64,000 bases of DNA from NCBI RefSeq assembly GCF_030733385.1, contig NZ_JASHJC010000007.1, forward strand, positions 62,001-126,000, given 5' to 3'. A program made the position numbers and the translations under genes. Below are positions 17,125-26,850 of the stretch, piece after piece (position 1 is the first letter of the stretch; every line of letters starts with the position of its first letter). The notes beneath the pieces are model-generated. The model saw only the letters and a program-made list of their open reading frames with translations, had not been told where the DNA came from and did no database searches. The stretch is from Roseovarius sp. MMSF_3359. GTDB taxonomy: Bacteria > Pseudomonadota > Alphaproteobacteria > Rhodobacterales > Rhodobacteraceae.

Positions 17125-18018
17125 ATGTCGAAAGAAGCACAGCGTCAGCAAATGAGTTCGGGGAATGGGTTTGTGGCGGCACTGGACCAATCCGGCGGCT
17201 CGACCCCCAAGGCGCTGGCGCTCTACGGTGTGAACGAAGATGCCTATGGCAACGACGCCGAGATGTTCGACCTGATGCACGCCATGCGTTCGCGCATCGC
17301 CGGCTCCCCGGCCTTTACCGGCGACAAGGTCGTGGGCGCGATCCTGTTCGAGATGACCATGGACCGGCAGATGGGCGGCAAACCCTCGGCCACCTATCTG
17401 TGGGAGGACCGCGGCGTGGTCCCTTTCCTCAAGGTGGACAAGGGGCTCGACGATGAGGCCAATGGGGTGCGGCTGATGAAGCCGATGCCGGACCTCGACG
17501 CGCTGCTGGAACGCGCCAATGCGGCGGGGATTTTCGGCACCAAGATGCGCTCGGTCATCGACGCCGCCTCACCCCGTGGCATCGCCGCCAACGTGGCACA
17601 GCAATTCGAAGTGGGTCATCAGATCCTGGGCCATGGCCTGGTGCCGATCATCGAACCCGAGGTGACGATTTCGATCGGTGACAAGGCCGAGGCCGAGGAG
17701 ATGCTGCTGGCAGAACTGACCCGGCATCTGGATGCGATGTCCGACGACAAGCAGGTGATGCTGAAACTGACCCTGCCCGAGACGGCCAATCTTTATAAGC
17801 CGCTGATCAACCACCCGCGCGTGATGCGCGTCGTGGCGCTTTCGGGCGGATATTCCCGTGATGAAGCCAACACTCGCCTGAGCCAGAATACCGGCATGAT
17901 CGCCAGTTTCTCCCGCGCGCTCAGCGAAGGGCTCTCGGCGGATCAGTCGGACGCCGCGTTCGACGCCATGCTGGCCGACACGATCGAGAGCATCTATCAG
18001 GCATCCGTCGCAGGCTGA
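17125..18018 (+). CDS. Class I fructose-bisphosphate aldolase
   Basis: Reversible cleavage of fructose 1,6-bisphosphate through a lysine Schiff base. 297 residues, the length of the compact bacterial class I (FdaB-like) enzymes. [13 protein letters not shown] (residues 16-28) is the diagnostic N-terminal motif; VMLKLTLPE carries the probable Schiff-base lysine, and [13 protein letters not shown] is the phosphate-binding loop. ATG at 17125. It belongs functionally with the nearby pgk. Confidence 0.93.
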   Translation: MSKEAQRQQMSSGNGFVAALDQSGGSTPKALALYGVNEDAYGNDAEMFDLMHAMRSRIAGSPAFTGDKVVGAILFEMTMDRQMGGKPSATYLWEDRGVVPFLKVDKGLDDEANGVRLMKPMPDLDALLERANAAGIFGTKMRSVIDAASPRGIAANVAQQFEVGHQILGHGLVPIIEPEVTISIGDKAEAEEMLLAELTRHLDAMSDDKQVMLKLTLPETANLYKPLINHPRVMRVVALSGGYSRDEANTRLSQNTGMIASFSRALSEGLSADQSDAAFDAMLADTIESIYQASVAG

Positions 18019-18123
18019 CCTCCCCCTGCCCCAACCGGCGCCCACGTGATCCATCTGAAACGCCTGTTGCCAGATACGGCGCAGGGCGGCTACGATTTCC
18101 GCGTTGGAACGAGGGGGATTGGT

Positions 18124-18486
18124 ATGAGGTCATTTACAAAATACGCAGCTTTGATCGCAATGGGGCTGTCGCTCATGGCCTGCGCCCCCAAGAAGCCCTA
18201 TGAGCCGATCGTCGATGGCCCCAAGTGCGCGGGATATGACAGCGACCTTGCCGATTGCCGTGACATCTCGAAAACCAAGAAAGCAACAGGCGCCGGTGCG
18301 GCGACCGGGGCCTTTACCGGCGGCATCACGGCGGGCGCCTATGGTGGATCAACCGGCGACGTGGCGGCCAGTATCGCGCTTGGCGGCCTTGTCGGGTCTG
18401 CCAAGGAAAAGGCCAAGGCCCGGTCTGCACGAGACCGCCTGGTCTTTCACTGCATGCGCGGCCGGGGTCATAACGTGATCGGCTAG
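18124..18486 (+). CDS. Small glycine-zipper lipoprotein (paralogue A)
   Basis: 120 residues. Lipoprotein signal ending LSLMAC (Cys 21), then PYEPIVDGP, a Gly/Ala-rich hydrophobic stretch (about 57-97) of glycine-zipper type, and a conserved tail RDRLVFHCMRGRGHNVIG. It is a clear paralogue of the gene at 19423, sharing PYEPIVDG and the CMRGRGHNV tail. Probably anchored in the outer membrane; function unknown, as for most small glycine-zipper lipoproteins. Confidence 0.85.
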   Translation: MRSFTKYAALIAMGLSLMACAPKKPYEPIVDGPKCAGYDSDLADCRDISKTKKATGAGAATGAFTGGITAGAYGGSTGDVAASIALGGLVGSAKEKAKARSARDRLVFHCMRGRGHNVIG

Positions 18487-18517
18487 ATCATTCGGCGAAA
18501 GTCGGATGCCGCGACGC

Positions 18518-18724
18518 TCAGTCCGGCTCATAGCTCAGGATATCGCCCGGCTGACACTCGAGGTACTCGCAGATCGCGTTCAGCGTACTGAACCGCACAC
18601 CTTTGATCTTGCCGGACTTGATGAGCGACAGGTTGGTCTCGGACAGGTCGATTGCCGCCGCCAACTCGCGCGAAGACACCTTGCGCTTGACCAGCATCAG
18701 GTCGAGGGAAACGGTGATAGCCAT
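18518..18724 (-). CDS. XRE-family small transcriptional regulator (YozG-like)
   Basis: 68-residue Cro/CI-type protein consisting of one helix-turn-helix: SSRELAAAIDLSETNLSLIKSG forms helices 2 and 3, and LECQPGDILSYEPD is the usual C-terminal end. These one-domain regulators typically accompany a DUF2975 membrane protein, exactly as here (10-bp gap). ATG at 18722-18724, last gene of the pair. Probably controls its own operon. Confidence 0.88.
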   Translation of the reverse strand: MAITVSLDLMLVKRKVSSRELAAAIDLSETNLSLIKSGKIKGVRFSTLNAICEYLECQPGDILSYEPD

Positions 18725-18734
18725 CGCCCTGCCC

Positions 18735-19244
18735 CTAAAGGAAATGCTGGTTTTCTTCTTCGGCCAGCCAGGCGCGTTCAAGCGTCTGCGAAATGGCCAT
18801 CATCGCGATCCCGATGATGAAGAAAACAATATCGAGATCCAGCGGATCCCAGGAAAAGTCGAACTCGTCAGTGACCTCGGTCCCGATCACGATGAGGTGC
18901 TGCACCCCGCCCGCCAGAATGTTGTAGCCGAGCCAGAACCCGATCAGGCCCAACCCGACGGTCCGCAAGCGCCGCGACAGATCGCGAAAGTCTTGGCCGC
19001 GCCCGCCGCTCAGGATGCGCCAGACCGCGGCATAGGCCATCGCAAGGCAGGCAAGCGCCACCGCCGTGACGAGAAGCCCGATCAGCAGCGCCCAGAATGG
19101 CGGCGATGCCGGTTGCACCGGGAAGTCGTAAAGCTCCCAGATGTCGTTATGCAGGCCGGCCATCTGCCCGATCCAGAGCGTGCCCAGAACAAGCACATAG
19201 TAGAGCAGGCTGATCGACATGGCTGTTTTTGCAAGGAAATTCAT
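18735..19244 (-). CDS. DUF2975 membrane protein
   Basis: 169 residues with four predicted transmembrane segments (about 7-29, 52-79, 97-118, 137-158), matching DUF2975. Role unknown; it pairs with the small XRE regulator downstream, a combination common in many phyla. The start at 19242-19244 is preceded by a strongly AT-rich stretch (19280-19350) that holds the promoters of this pair and of the divergent lipoprotein. Confidence 0.82.
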   Translation of the reverse strand: MNFLAKTAMSISLLYYVLVLGTLWIGQMAGLHNDIWELYDFPVQPASPPFWALLIGLLVTAVALACLAMAYAAVWRILSGGRGQDFRDLSRRLRTVGLGLIGFWLGYNILAGGVQHLIVIGTEVTDEFDFSWDPLDLDIVFFIIGIAMMAISQTLERAWLAEEENQHFL

Positions 19245-19422
19245 CGGGCTGGTCTCATCGTTGGTCACCGTCTGCGGTATCACTTAGTGCATATCATAAT
19301 ATGTTTGTAGCAATATTTTGCATACTTTATGTTTTATTTAAAATCTTTGTTGCGAATCGAAAACACTCTGCCTATATGCCTCTCATCCCGGACGTTCCGG
19401 GCCTGTTACGAATGAGGACACC

Positions 19423-19782
19423 ATGCGTATTTCAATCAACACTCCCCTTCTCCTTGGCCTGGGCCTTTCCCTCGCTGCCTGCGCCGAAACCCCCTATGAG
19501 CCGATTGTCGATGGCCAGGTATCGCGGAATTACCACGCGGATCTGAATGCCTGCCGGCAGATCTCGACCCAGAAACAGAGCACCGGAAATGGCGCCACCG
19601 CGGGCGCGGTCATCGGCGGCGTGATCGGCGGTCTTGAGGACGAATCCGTCGGCGGCGCCGTTGTTGGGGCGGCCGTGGGCGGCCTGATCGGATCGGCCGA
19701 GGAAAACGCTGAGATCGACGATGCCCGGGACCGGATTGTCTTCAACTGCATGCGCGGGCGCGGCCACAATGTCGTCGGTTAG
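19423..19782 (+). CDS. Small glycine-zipper lipoprotein (paralogue B)
   Basis: 119 residues. Signal peptide with lipobox LAAC (Cys 20), PYEPIVDGQ, a zipper of GAVIGGVIGG and GAAVGGLIG repeats, and the tail RDRIVFNCMRGRGHNVVG. Paralogue of the gene at 18124. The zipper could insert in or associate with the outer membrane (compare glycine-zipper SlyB/Rick-17kDa-like proteins). It overlaps the next gene by 14 bp, suggesting coupling with the ClpP-like lipoprotein. Confidence 0.85.
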   Translation: MRISINTPLLLGLGLSLAACAETPYEPIVDGQVSRNYHADLNACRQISTQKQSTGNGATAGAVIGGVIGGLEDESVGGAVVGAAVGGLIGSAEENAEIDDARDRIVFNCMRGRGHNVVG

Positions 19783-20386
19783 GTTCGGCAGCACGGGCGT
19801 CACATTACGGCTGCCCACGGCCGTGACGCTCGTCATCATGTCCGGTTTGGCGGCCTGTACGCAGGTCGCCGTCCTGGCGCTGAACACCGTCACGACCACC
19901 AGTTTCACCGTCGAAGGTACCCGCCTCTACATGAGCGGCGAGATCAACGCCAAGACGTTCGATCAGTTCGAGGCGGTCTATGCCGCCAACCCGCAGATCG
20001 ACACGCTGGTCGAACTCGATGTGCCGGGGTCGGTTGACGATGACACGATGATCGCGCTGGCCTACCGGGTGCGGGAACTCGGTCTCAACACCCACCTCAC
20101 CGCGCGCAGCGAGGTGTATTCCGGCGGTGTCGACCTCTTTCTCGCTGGCGTCCGGCGGACAATGGCGCCCGAGGCGAAGATCGGCGTTCATGCCTGGTCG
20201 GATGGCAACCGCGAGGCGCATGAATACCCGATGGGCGCGCCCGAACATGAACAGAACCGCCGCTACATCGAGGAGATGCTGGGCAGTGACGCCTTCTACT
20301 GGTTCACGATCCTCGCAGCCCCGGCGGATGGCATTCACATCATGACTGACGCGGAAATCGCCCGGTTCGGCCTGCTGACCGGATAG
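19769..20386 (+). CDS. Lipoprotein with a ClpP/crotonase-like fold
   Basis: 205 residues with a lipobox LAAC (Cys30), so it probably faces the periplasm. The remainder resembles the ClpP/SppA-like fold seen in many secreted Gly-rich proteases: YSGGVDLFLAG (117-127) supplies a candidate nucleophile Ser118 and KIGVHAW a candidate His141, 23 residues on, close to the ClpP spacing. The third residue (Asp) is not obvious. Start ATG at 19769 overlaps the upstream lipoprotein; a later ATG (19838) would remove most of the signal peptide. Protease activity is inferred from fold only. Confidence 0.65.
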   Translation: MSSVRFGSTGVTLRLPTAVTLVIMSGLAACTQVAVLALNTVTTTSFTVEGTRLYMSGEINAKTFDQFEAVYAANPQIDTLVELDVPGSVDDDTMIALAYRVRELGLNTHLTARSEVYSGGVDLFLAGVRRTMAPEAKIGVHAWSDGNREAHEYPMGAPEHEQNRRYIEEMLGSDAFYWFTILAAPADGIHIMTDAEIARFGLLTG

Positions 20387-20395
20387 ACGCCGGGC

Positions 20396-22018
20396 CTAAC
20401 CGCCGAGCCGCGTGATGATCCCCGCAAGGTCGACATTGCCAATGGCCCCCGCGGTCCGGCCCCGCTCTCCGGCCAGGCGCGTGGCGACATAGCCGTCCGA
20501 TACCGCCGCTGGGGCCTGCCGGATCAGGACTGAGGCCGTCAGCAACGTCGCCAGGCTTTCGACATACCAGCGCGCCTGCCCCTCGTCGGGCAGCTTGGGA
20601 AACCGCTGCATATGGGCCTTGACCGCCATGTCGTAGCGGTGGTTCTGCCCTGCCGCCTGCCCCAGTTCTTCGCTCAACACCTCCCCGGCCAGCGGTTCGC
20701 GCTTGAGCGTGCGCAGCACGTCGAGGCAGATCACATTGCCGGACCCTTCCCAGATCGAATTCAAAGGCGCCTCGCGGTAAAGCATCGGCAGGCCGGTCTC
20801 TTCGACATATCCCGCGCCGCCCATGATCTCCATCGCCTCATACACCAATCCGGGACAGAGCTTGTTGCCCAGGTACTTGGCCAGCGCCACGGCGAGGCGC
20901 GCATAGGCCCGGTCACGCTCGGACGTGCCATCAAAGGCGCGTGCCACGTGGAGCCCAAGCGCCAGTGTCCCCTCCCAATCCAGCGTCAGATCCGCCAACA
21001 CGCTGCGCATCAGCGGCTGATCGACCAGCTTGCGCTGAAACACCGTGCGGTGCCGTACCCAGTGACCGGCCCGGTCCAACGCGGCCCGCATCAGGCCCGC
21101 CGGGGCCAGCGCCGTGTCGAGCCGGGTGTGATGCACCATGGCAAGGATCGTCCGCACCCCGTCCCCTTCGGCCCCAAGCCGATGCGCCAATGCGCCATGA
21201 TACTCGATCTCCGCCGAGGCATTCGAGCGGTTACCGAGCTTGTCCTTGAGCCGCTGGATGTGAATCGCGTTGCGCGTCCCCTCGGGCCAGCGCGGCACGA
21301 GGAAACAGGTCAAGCCCTCCGGCGCCTGCGCCAGGGTCAGAAACCCGTCCGACATCGGCGCGGAGCAGAACCACTTATGCCCGGTCAGGCGGTAATCGCT
21401 GCCATCCCGTTCCGCGCGGGTCATGGTCATGCGAATGTCGGACCCGCCCTGCTTCTCGGTCATCGCCATGCCCAAAGTCGCACCGGGTTTGCGCGCCAGG
21501 GGCTTGGCAGCCCCGTCGTAAATGCGCGCGGTGAGCTTCGGCACCCAGGCATCGAAGAGCGCCCTCTCGGCCTGCAACGCCGGGACCGCGGCATAGGTCA
21601 TCGTCATCGGGCAACACACGCCCGGCTCCACCTGACTGGTGAGATAGACCATCGCCGCATGGGTCGCATGGCCACCCCGGCGCCCCTCCCACGCAATGGC
21701 GGCATATCCGGCCCCGATACCCGTCTGCATCAACTCGTGATAGGCGGGCGAAAACCGGACCTCATCCAGCCGCCGTCCCCCGGCATCGAAAGAGACGAGT
21801 TCCGGCGCCTGTCGGTGGGCCGCAATCGCGGCTTCGGCCACTGCCTGCCGGCCCAATTTTGCGCCATAGCTCGCCAGGTGGTCCGCGTCTGCCCGAGCGG
21901 TTGCGGCATGGTCGATAAGCGCCTGATCCGCCGACCATAAATCCCGATCCCTCCATGCCGTCGGCTGATTGGTCACCTCATGAGTCGCCAGGTGGCTCCG
22001 GGGGGATGAGTGCGGCAT
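20396..22018 (-). CDS. Acyl-CoA dehydrogenase family protein, AidB-like
   Basis: 540-residue flavoprotein of the AidB branch. MTEKQGGSDIR and TGHKWFCSAPMSDGFL are the FAD/substrate-binding segments, and YEAMEIMGGAGYVEETG with IWEGSGNVICLDVLR forms the C-terminal helical domain. The length and the extra C-terminal part fit AidB rather than ordinary acyl-CoA dehydrogenases. E. coli AidB is induced in the adaptive response and binds DNA; whether this homologue does is unknown. It stands alone on the minus strand, convergent with the ClpP-like gene. Confidence 0.88.
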   Translation of the reverse strand: MPHSSPRSHLATHEVTNQPTAWRDRDLWSADQALIDHAATARADADHLASYGAKLGRQAVAEAAIAAHRQAPELVSFDAGGRRLDEVRFSPAYHELMQTGIGAGYAAIAWEGRRGGHATHAAMVYLTSQVEPGVCCPMTMTYAAVPALQAERALFDAWVPKLTARIYDGAAKPLARKPGATLGMAMTEKQGGSDIRMTMTRAERDGSDYRLTGHKWFCSAPMSDGFLTLAQAPEGLTCFLVPRWPEGTRNAIHIQRLKDKLGNRSNASAEIEYHGALAHRLGAEGDGVRTILAMVHHTRLDTALAPAGLMRAALDRAGHWVRHRTVFQRKLVDQPLMRSVLADLTLDWEGTLALGLHVARAFDGTSERDRAYARLAVALAKYLGNKLCPGLVYEAMEIMGGAGYVEETGLPMLYREAPLNSIWEGSGNVICLDVLRTLKREPLAGEVLSEELGQAAGQNHRYDMAVKAHMQRFPKLPDEGQARWYVESLATLLTASVLIRQAPAAVSDGYVATRLAGERGRTAGAIGNVDLAGIITRLGG

Positions 22019-22150
22019 TCAGATTTCTCCTTCAGGTGTATTCCTAGCGTGGTTCCGCCAGACAAAGAAAGGGGATTCACAAAGCGAATCAGATGTGCGA
22101 CAGTGCCCCCAGATCGCCCGGCAGAGGCGGCACCATGAGGCAGAGCACGA

Positions 22151-22450
22151 ATGACCACCCGCACGAAACCGGCAATGGGCGCGTTGATGTTCTTCGCAGT
22201 GTCCTTTGGCCTCTGCGTGTACTTCACCTTTGCCGCCGTGCAGGGCGATTTCGGCCTGTTCCGCCGCGCGGAGATCGAGGCCGAAAGCAAGGCCCTGCAA
22301 ACGAAACTCAATGATCTGACCCGGCAGGTTTCGCGGATGGAAAACCTGACGCACCGCTTGTCCGACGACTATCTCGATCTTGACCTTCTGGATCAGCAGG
22401 CCCGCGATGTGCTTGGCCTGCTAAGAAGCGATGAAATCGTCATTCGCTGA
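22151..22450 (+). CDS. ftsB: Septum formation initiator FtsB/DivIC family
   Basis: 99-residue bitopic membrane protein: a short cytoplasmic start, one transmembrane helix (about 10-29), then a coiled coil (LQTKLNDLTRQVSRMENLTHR cut here as residues 49-69) and the LDLLDQQARDVLG end typical of FtsB. Part of the FtsQLB divisome complex at the septum. Its position just upstream of the pyruvate dehydrogenase operon is the usual alphaproteobacterial arrangement, which supports the call. Confidence 0.88.
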   Translation: MTTRTKPAMGALMFFAVSFGLCVYFTFAAVQGDFGLFRRAEIEAESKALQTKLNDLTRQVSRMENLTHRLSDDYLDLDLLDQQARDVLGLLRSDEIVIR

Positions 22451-22625
22451 TCTGACGGGCTCGGTGCCACCCTCCGCGCTTTAAGGTGTGAGACGCCTGA
22501 CAGACCGCTCGCGACGACCTGATTTCACGGCTTTCCCAAAGAGCGGCACCCGGCGTATCGCACGCGCTACCTGACCCATGGTAAATTCACTCTCGTCACC
22601 GGCGGACATATGGTGTATTAAAATG

Positions 22626-22639
22626 GTTTAATGCTAAAC
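22626..22639. promoter_or_regulatory. Small palindrome upstream of pdhA
   Basis: GTTTAATGCTAAAC is a 5-bp inverted repeat with 4-bp spacer in an AT-rich stretch 30 bp before the pdhA start. It could be an operator for the pdh operon or part of its promoter; no known regulator motif is recognised. Confidence 0.3.
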
Positions 22640-22668
22640 TATTATTTCGGACAAGGAGTTGCCCGCCC

Positions 22669-23679
22669 ATGGCCGCCAAGAAAACCACAAAAAAATCAAA
22701 TGTTTCCGCGGATGAGTTGAAAAAATTCTACAGCGATATGCTGTTGATCCGACGATTCGAGGAAAAGGCCGGTCAGTTATACGGCATGGGTTTGATCGGC
22801 GGTTTCTGTCACCTCTATATCGGCCAGGAAGCGGTTGTCGTTGGGCTTGAGGCCGCGACCAAGGAAGGCGACAAGCGGATCACCACCTATCGCGACCACG
22901 GCCACATGCTCGCTTGCGGGATGAACCCCGACGGGGTGATGGCAGAACTCACCGGGCGCGAGGGCGGCTATTCCCGCGGCAAGGGCGGCTCGATGCACAT
23001 GTTCTCGACCGAAAAGCACTTCTATGGCGGCCACGGCATCGTTGGTGCCAACGTCCCCCTCGGCGCCGGTCTGGCCTTTTCCGATAAATACAAGGGCAAT
23101 GACAACGTCACCTTCACCTATTTCGGTGATGGCGCCGCGAACCAGGGGCAGGTTTACGAGACGTTCAACATGGCCGCGCTCTGGGAATTACCGGTGATCT
23201 TCGTGATCGAGAACAACCAATATGCGATGGGCACCTCGCAGAAACGCTCCACCTCGACCCCCGATATCTATACCCGGGGCGAAGCCTTCGGGATCCAGGG
23301 CGAGGCGGTCGACGGCATGGACGTTCTCGCCGTGAAAGAGGCCGGCGAAAAGGCCGTGGCCCACTGCCGCGCCGGCAAAGGTCCTTACATCCTTGAGGTC
23401 AAGACCTACCGCTATCGCGGCCACTCCATGTCGGACCCCGCCAAGTACCGGACCCGCGAAGAGGTCCAGAAGATGCGCGAGGAAAAGGACGCCATCGAAC
23501 ATGTCCGTGACCTGCTTCTCGCCGGGAAACACGCCAGCGAAGAGGACCTCAAGGCCATCGACAAGGAGGTCAAGAAAGTCGTCAACGCCTCGGCCGATTT
23601 CGCCAAGGAAAGCCCCGAGCCCGCGGTCGAAGAGCTCTGGACCGACATCATCACCGACATCGCACCGCAGAACGCCTGA
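22669..23679 (+). CDS. pdhA: Pyruvate dehydrogenase E1 component, alpha subunit
   Basis: Thiamine-diphosphate-dependent decarboxylation of pyruvate as the alpha2beta2 E1 of the pyruvate dehydrogenase complex. 336 residues. The TPP/Mg motif runs from GDGAANQG (153-160) to NN (182-183); the phosphorylation-loop region TYRYRGHSMSDP is also conserved. AAGGAG precedes the ATG. First gene of pdhA-pdhB-pdhC, with gaps of 15 and 12 bp. Confidence 0.96.
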   Translation: MAAKKTTKKSNVSADELKKFYSDMLLIRRFEEKAGQLYGMGLIGGFCHLYIGQEAVVVGLEAATKEGDKRITTYRDHGHMLACGMNPDGVMAELTGREGGYSRGKGGSMHMFSTEKHFYGGHGIVGANVPLGAGLAFSDKYKGNDNVTFTYFGDGAANQGQVYETFNMAALWELPVIFVIENNQYAMGTSQKRSTSTPDIYTRGEAFGIQGEAVDGMDVLAVKEAGEKAVAHCRAGKGPYILEVKTYRYRGHSMSDPAKYRTREEVQKMREEKDAIEHVRDLLLAGKHASEEDLKAIDKEVKKVVNASADFAKESPEPAVEELWTDIITDIAPQNA

Positions 23680-23694
23680 GGAGGAGACAACACA

Positions 23695-25080
23695 ATGGCT
23701 ACCGAAATTCTGATGCCCGCCCTCTCCCCCACAATGGAAGAAGGCACGCTTGCCAAATGGCTCGTGAAGGAAGGCGACACCGTCAGCTCTGGCGACATCA
23801 TGGCCGAGATCGAAACCGACAAGGCCACGATGGAGTTCGAGGCGGTCGATGAGGGTACCATCGGCAAGATCCTCGTCGAAGAAGGCAGCGAAGGGGTCAA
23901 GGTCAACACCCCGATCGCGGTGCTTCTGGAAGAAGGCGAAAGCGCCGATGACATCGGCGATGTGTCCTCCGCCCCCGCTGTAGCGGCGGAAGAGAGCGAC
24001 AGCGACGCAGACACTGCTGACGCCGCCCCGGCGCAGGCCAAATCCGCGCCCGACGCGCCGCAGCCCGACACCAGCCCCGATTGGCCCGAAGGCACCGAAA
24101 TGGTGAAGATGACCGTGCGCGAGGCGCTGAACTCCGCCATGGCCGAAGAGATGCGCGCCGACGAAAGCGTCTTTGTCATGGGCGAAGAGGTTGCCGAGTA
24201 CCAGGGCGCCTACAAGATCACGCAGAACCTGCTGGAGGAATTCGGTGCCAAGCGGGTGATCGACACGCCGATCACCGAACATGGCTTTGCCGGGATCGGC
24301 GTCGGTGCCTCCTGGGGCGGTCTCAGGCCCATCGTCGAATTCATGACCTGGAACTTCGCCATGCAGGCGATCGACCAGATCATCAACTCTGCCGCCAAGA
24401 CGCTCTATATGTCCGGCGGCCAGATGGGCAGCCCGATCGTCTTCCGCGGCCCCAACGGCGCCGCCGCCCGCGTGGGTGCCCAGCACAGCCAGGATTACGC
24501 CGCCTGGTACGCGCAGGTCCCCGGCCTCAAGGTGGTGCAGCCCTATTCCGCGGCCGATGCCAAGGGCCTGCTGAAATCCGCGATCCGCGACCCGAACCCG
24601 GTCGTGTTCCTCGAAAACGAAATCCTCTATGGCAAGTCCTTCGAAGTTCCCAAACTCGACGATTTCACCATCCCCTTCGGCAAAGCCAAGGTCTGGCGTG
24701 AAGGCACGGATGTGACCATCGTGAGCTTCGGCATCGGCATGACCTACGCCCTCGACGCCGCCGAAAGGCTGGCCGAAGACGGTGTATCGGCCGAGGTGAT
24801 CGACCTGCGCACCCTGCGCCCGCTCGACTACGACACCGTGATTGCAAGCGTCATGAAAACCAACCGCTGCGTTACCGTCGAAGAGGGTTGGCCCGTCGCC
24901 TCCATCGGCAACCACATTTCGGCCACCCTGATGGAACGTGCCTTCGACTACCTCGACGCGCCGGTCATCAGTTGCACCGGCAAGGACGTCCCGATGCCCT
25001 ACGCCGCCAACCTTGAAAAGCTGGCGCTAACCTCGACCGCCGAGGTGATCGAGGCCGTCAAACAAGTAACCTACCGGTAA
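23695..25080 (+). CDS. pdhB: Pyruvate dehydrogenase E1 component, beta subunit with N-terminal lipoyl domain
   Basis: 461 residues, about 130 longer than a plain E1 beta. Residues 1-80 are a biotinyl/lipoyl domain with Lys43 in ETDKATME; 88-130 is an Ala/Pro/Asp-rich flexible linker; from about 137 the transketolase-like E1 beta follows ([26 protein letters not shown] region, C-terminal transketolase domain). A lipoylated E1 beta is characteristic of alphaproteobacteria. The lipoyl domain is almost identical to that of the E2 protein encoded next. Confidence 0.96.
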   Translation: MATEILMPALSPTMEEGTLAKWLVKEGDTVSSGDIMAEIETDKATMEFEAVDEGTIGKILVEEGSEGVKVNTPIAVLLEEGESADDIGDVSSAPAVAAEESDSDADTADAAPAQAKSAPDAPQPDTSPDWPEGTEMVKMTVREALNSAMAEEMRADESVFVMGEEVAEYQGAYKITQNLLEEFGAKRVIDTPITEHGFAGIGVGASWGGLRPIVEFMTWNFAMQAIDQIINSAAKTLYMSGGQMGSPIVFRGPNGAAARVGAQHSQDYAAWYAQVPGLKVVQPYSAADAKGLLKSAIRDPNPVVFLENEILYGKSFEVPKLDDFTIPFGKAKVWREGTDVTIVSFGIGMTYALDAAERLAEDGVSAEVIDLRTLRPLDYDTVIASVMKTNRCVTVEEGWPVASIGNHISATLMERAFDYLDAPVISCTGKDVPMPYAANLEKLALTSTAEVIEAVKQVTYR

Positions 25081-25092
25081 GGAGACAAGGCA

Positions 25093-26394
25093 ATGCCCAC
25101 AGAAATTCTCATGCCCGCCCTGTCCCCCACGATGGAGGAAGGCACACTCGCCAAATGGCTGGTCAAGGAAGGCGATACCGTCAGCTCCGGCGACCTCCTG
25201 GCCGAAATCGAAACCGACAAGGCCACGATGGAATTCGAAGCGGTCGATGAAGGCACCGTCGGCAAGATCCTTGTTGAAGAAGGCTCCGAGGGCGTCAAGG
25301 TCAACACCCCGATCGCGGTCCTCCTCGAAGACGGCGAAAGTGCGGACGACATCGGCGACACATCGGCCCCGTCGACACAAGCGCCGGAGGCCGCCAGTGC
25401 CGACGCGGGCGCCGAGGAGGCAGCCCCCGCTGCCGCCGAGAAGCCCGCCCCCGCCGCGCCCAAGGCGGCCAGTGGCGACCGCATCTTCGCCTCGCCGCTC
25501 GCGCGCCGCATTGCCGCCGACAAGGGGCTCGACCTGGGCCAGATCAAGGGCTCGGGTCCCCATGGCCGCATCGTCAAGGCGGATGTGGAAAACGCAACGC
25601 CCGGCTCGAAATCCGCCCCCGCCGAAAAATCCGCTGCACCGGCCGCAGCCCCCGCGCCCTTCGGCCCCTCGGGTGACGCGATCAGCGCGATGTATCAGGG
25701 CCGCGACTACGAGGAGGTCAAGCTCGACGGGATGCGCAAGACCATCGCCGCGCGCCTGACCGAGGCCAAGCAGACCGTGCCGCATTTCTACCTGCGCCGC
25801 GACATCAAGCTCGACGCGCTGCTCAAATTCCGCAGCCAGCTCAACAAGCAGCTTGAAGCCCGCGGCGTCAAACTCAGCGTCAATGATTTCATCATCAAGG
25901 CCTGCGCGCTCGCCCTGCAGGCGGTGCCCGATGCCAATGCCGTCTGGGCCGGTGACAAGGTGCTCAAGCTCAAGCCGTCGGATGTGGCGGTCGCCGTGGC
26001 CATCGAAGGCGGCCTCTTCACCCCGGTACTCAAGGACGCGGAGATGAAATCGCTCTCCGCGCTCTCCGCCGAGATGAAAGACCTCGCTGCGCGCGCCCGC
26101 GACCGCAAACTCGCCCCCGAAGAATACCAGGGCGGCAGTTTCGCCATCTCCAACCTCGGCATGTTCGGCATCGACAATTTCGACGCGGTCATCAACCCGC
26201 CCCACGGCGCGATCCTGGCCGTCGGTGGCGGCAAGAAGAAACCCGTCGTCGGCGATGATGGCGAGCTGACCGTGGCCACCGTCATGTCCGTCACGCTCAG
26301 CGTCGATCACCGGGTCATCGACGGCGCCCTTGGGGCCGAACTTCTGGAACAGATCTTGCAGAACCTCGAAAACCCGATGGTCATGCTGGCCTGA
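25093..26394 (+). CDS. pdhC: Dihydrolipoamide acetyltransferase (pyruvate dehydrogenase E2)
   Basis: Core enzyme of the complex, transferring the acetyl group from lipoamide to CoA. 433 residues: lipoyl domain 1-80 (Lys43), Ala/Pro linker, peripheral-subunit-binding domain about 133-168 ([13 protein letters not shown] ... [12 protein letters not shown]), second linker, then the catalytic domain with [10 protein letters not shown] (His406, Asp410). No E3 (lipoamide dehydrogenase) gene follows within the window. Confidence 0.96.
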   Translation: MPTEILMPALSPTMEEGTLAKWLVKEGDTVSSGDLLAEIETDKATMEFEAVDEGTVGKILVEEGSEGVKVNTPIAVLLEDGESADDIGDTSAPSTQAPEAASADAGAEEAAPAAAEKPAPAAPKAASGDRIFASPLARRIAADKGLDLGQIKGSGPHGRIVKADVENATPGSKSAPAEKSAAPAAAPAPFGPSGDAISAMYQGRDYEEVKLDGMRKTIAARLTEAKQTVPHFYLRRDIKLDALLKFRSQLNKQLEARGVKLSVNDFIIKACALALQAVPDANAVWAGDKVLKLKPSDVAVAVAIEGGLFTPVLKDAEMKSLSALSAEMKDLAARARDRKLAPEEYQGGSFAISNLGMFGIDNFDAVINPPHGAILAVGGGKKKPVVGDDGELTVATVMSVTLSVDHRVIDGALGAELLEQILQNLENPMVMLA

Positions 26395-26675
26395 CGCAAA
26401 ATCCGCCGCCGCGATCCGGTCCCCCGGACGCGGCGGCGCATCTCTACCAACTCACATCACGTCAGCCTCACACCACCCCTCGGGGTTGGTCTGCGGAACA
26501 AACCCGCGCTAAGCCTCTTCACTGGCACATTACTTTTTACCGGAATTACAAAGACTTATCTGCGCTTGTTATTCGATAACACGCACCCGCGATCTGGGTG
26601 TTTTTGAATGACACCCACCCTTTGCCCCATATCGGATGACAAGACACGCCCACACCAGATGCAGAGGGTCACGAT

Positions 26676-26816
26676 ATGAAAACCGTCATTTTCTCCGCCA
26701 CCGCCGCCCTCGGCCTGCTCATGCAGTTGCCGCTCTTGTCCGCAACAGATCTCGCCCAGCAGACGCAGCCTTTCACCGCCGCACCATCCGTCTCCATCCA
26801 GGTGCTGCAAAACTGA
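26676..26816 (+). CDS. Small secreted peptide (46 residues)
   Basis: Short gene between pdhC and the terminator. AGAGGG precedes the ATG; the product starts MKTVIFSATAALGLLMQL, a convincing Sec-type signal or membrane helix, and ends in a polar 22-residue tail. It is followed directly by a strong terminator, as expected for a real transcript end. Function unknown. An AT-rich stretch at 26520-26600 could carry its own promoter. Confidence 0.55.
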   Translation: MKTVIFSATAALGLLMQLPLLSATDLAQQTQPFTAAPSVSIQVLQN

Positions 26817-26850
26817 TCCGGCAACGCGCGCCCCGTCACAACACAACAAA

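Noticed and set aside
23188..24915. 575-codon minus-strand frame opposite pdhA/pdhB
   Set aside because: Mirror of two well-conserved genes; Gly/Asp/His-rich product typical of an antisense frame.
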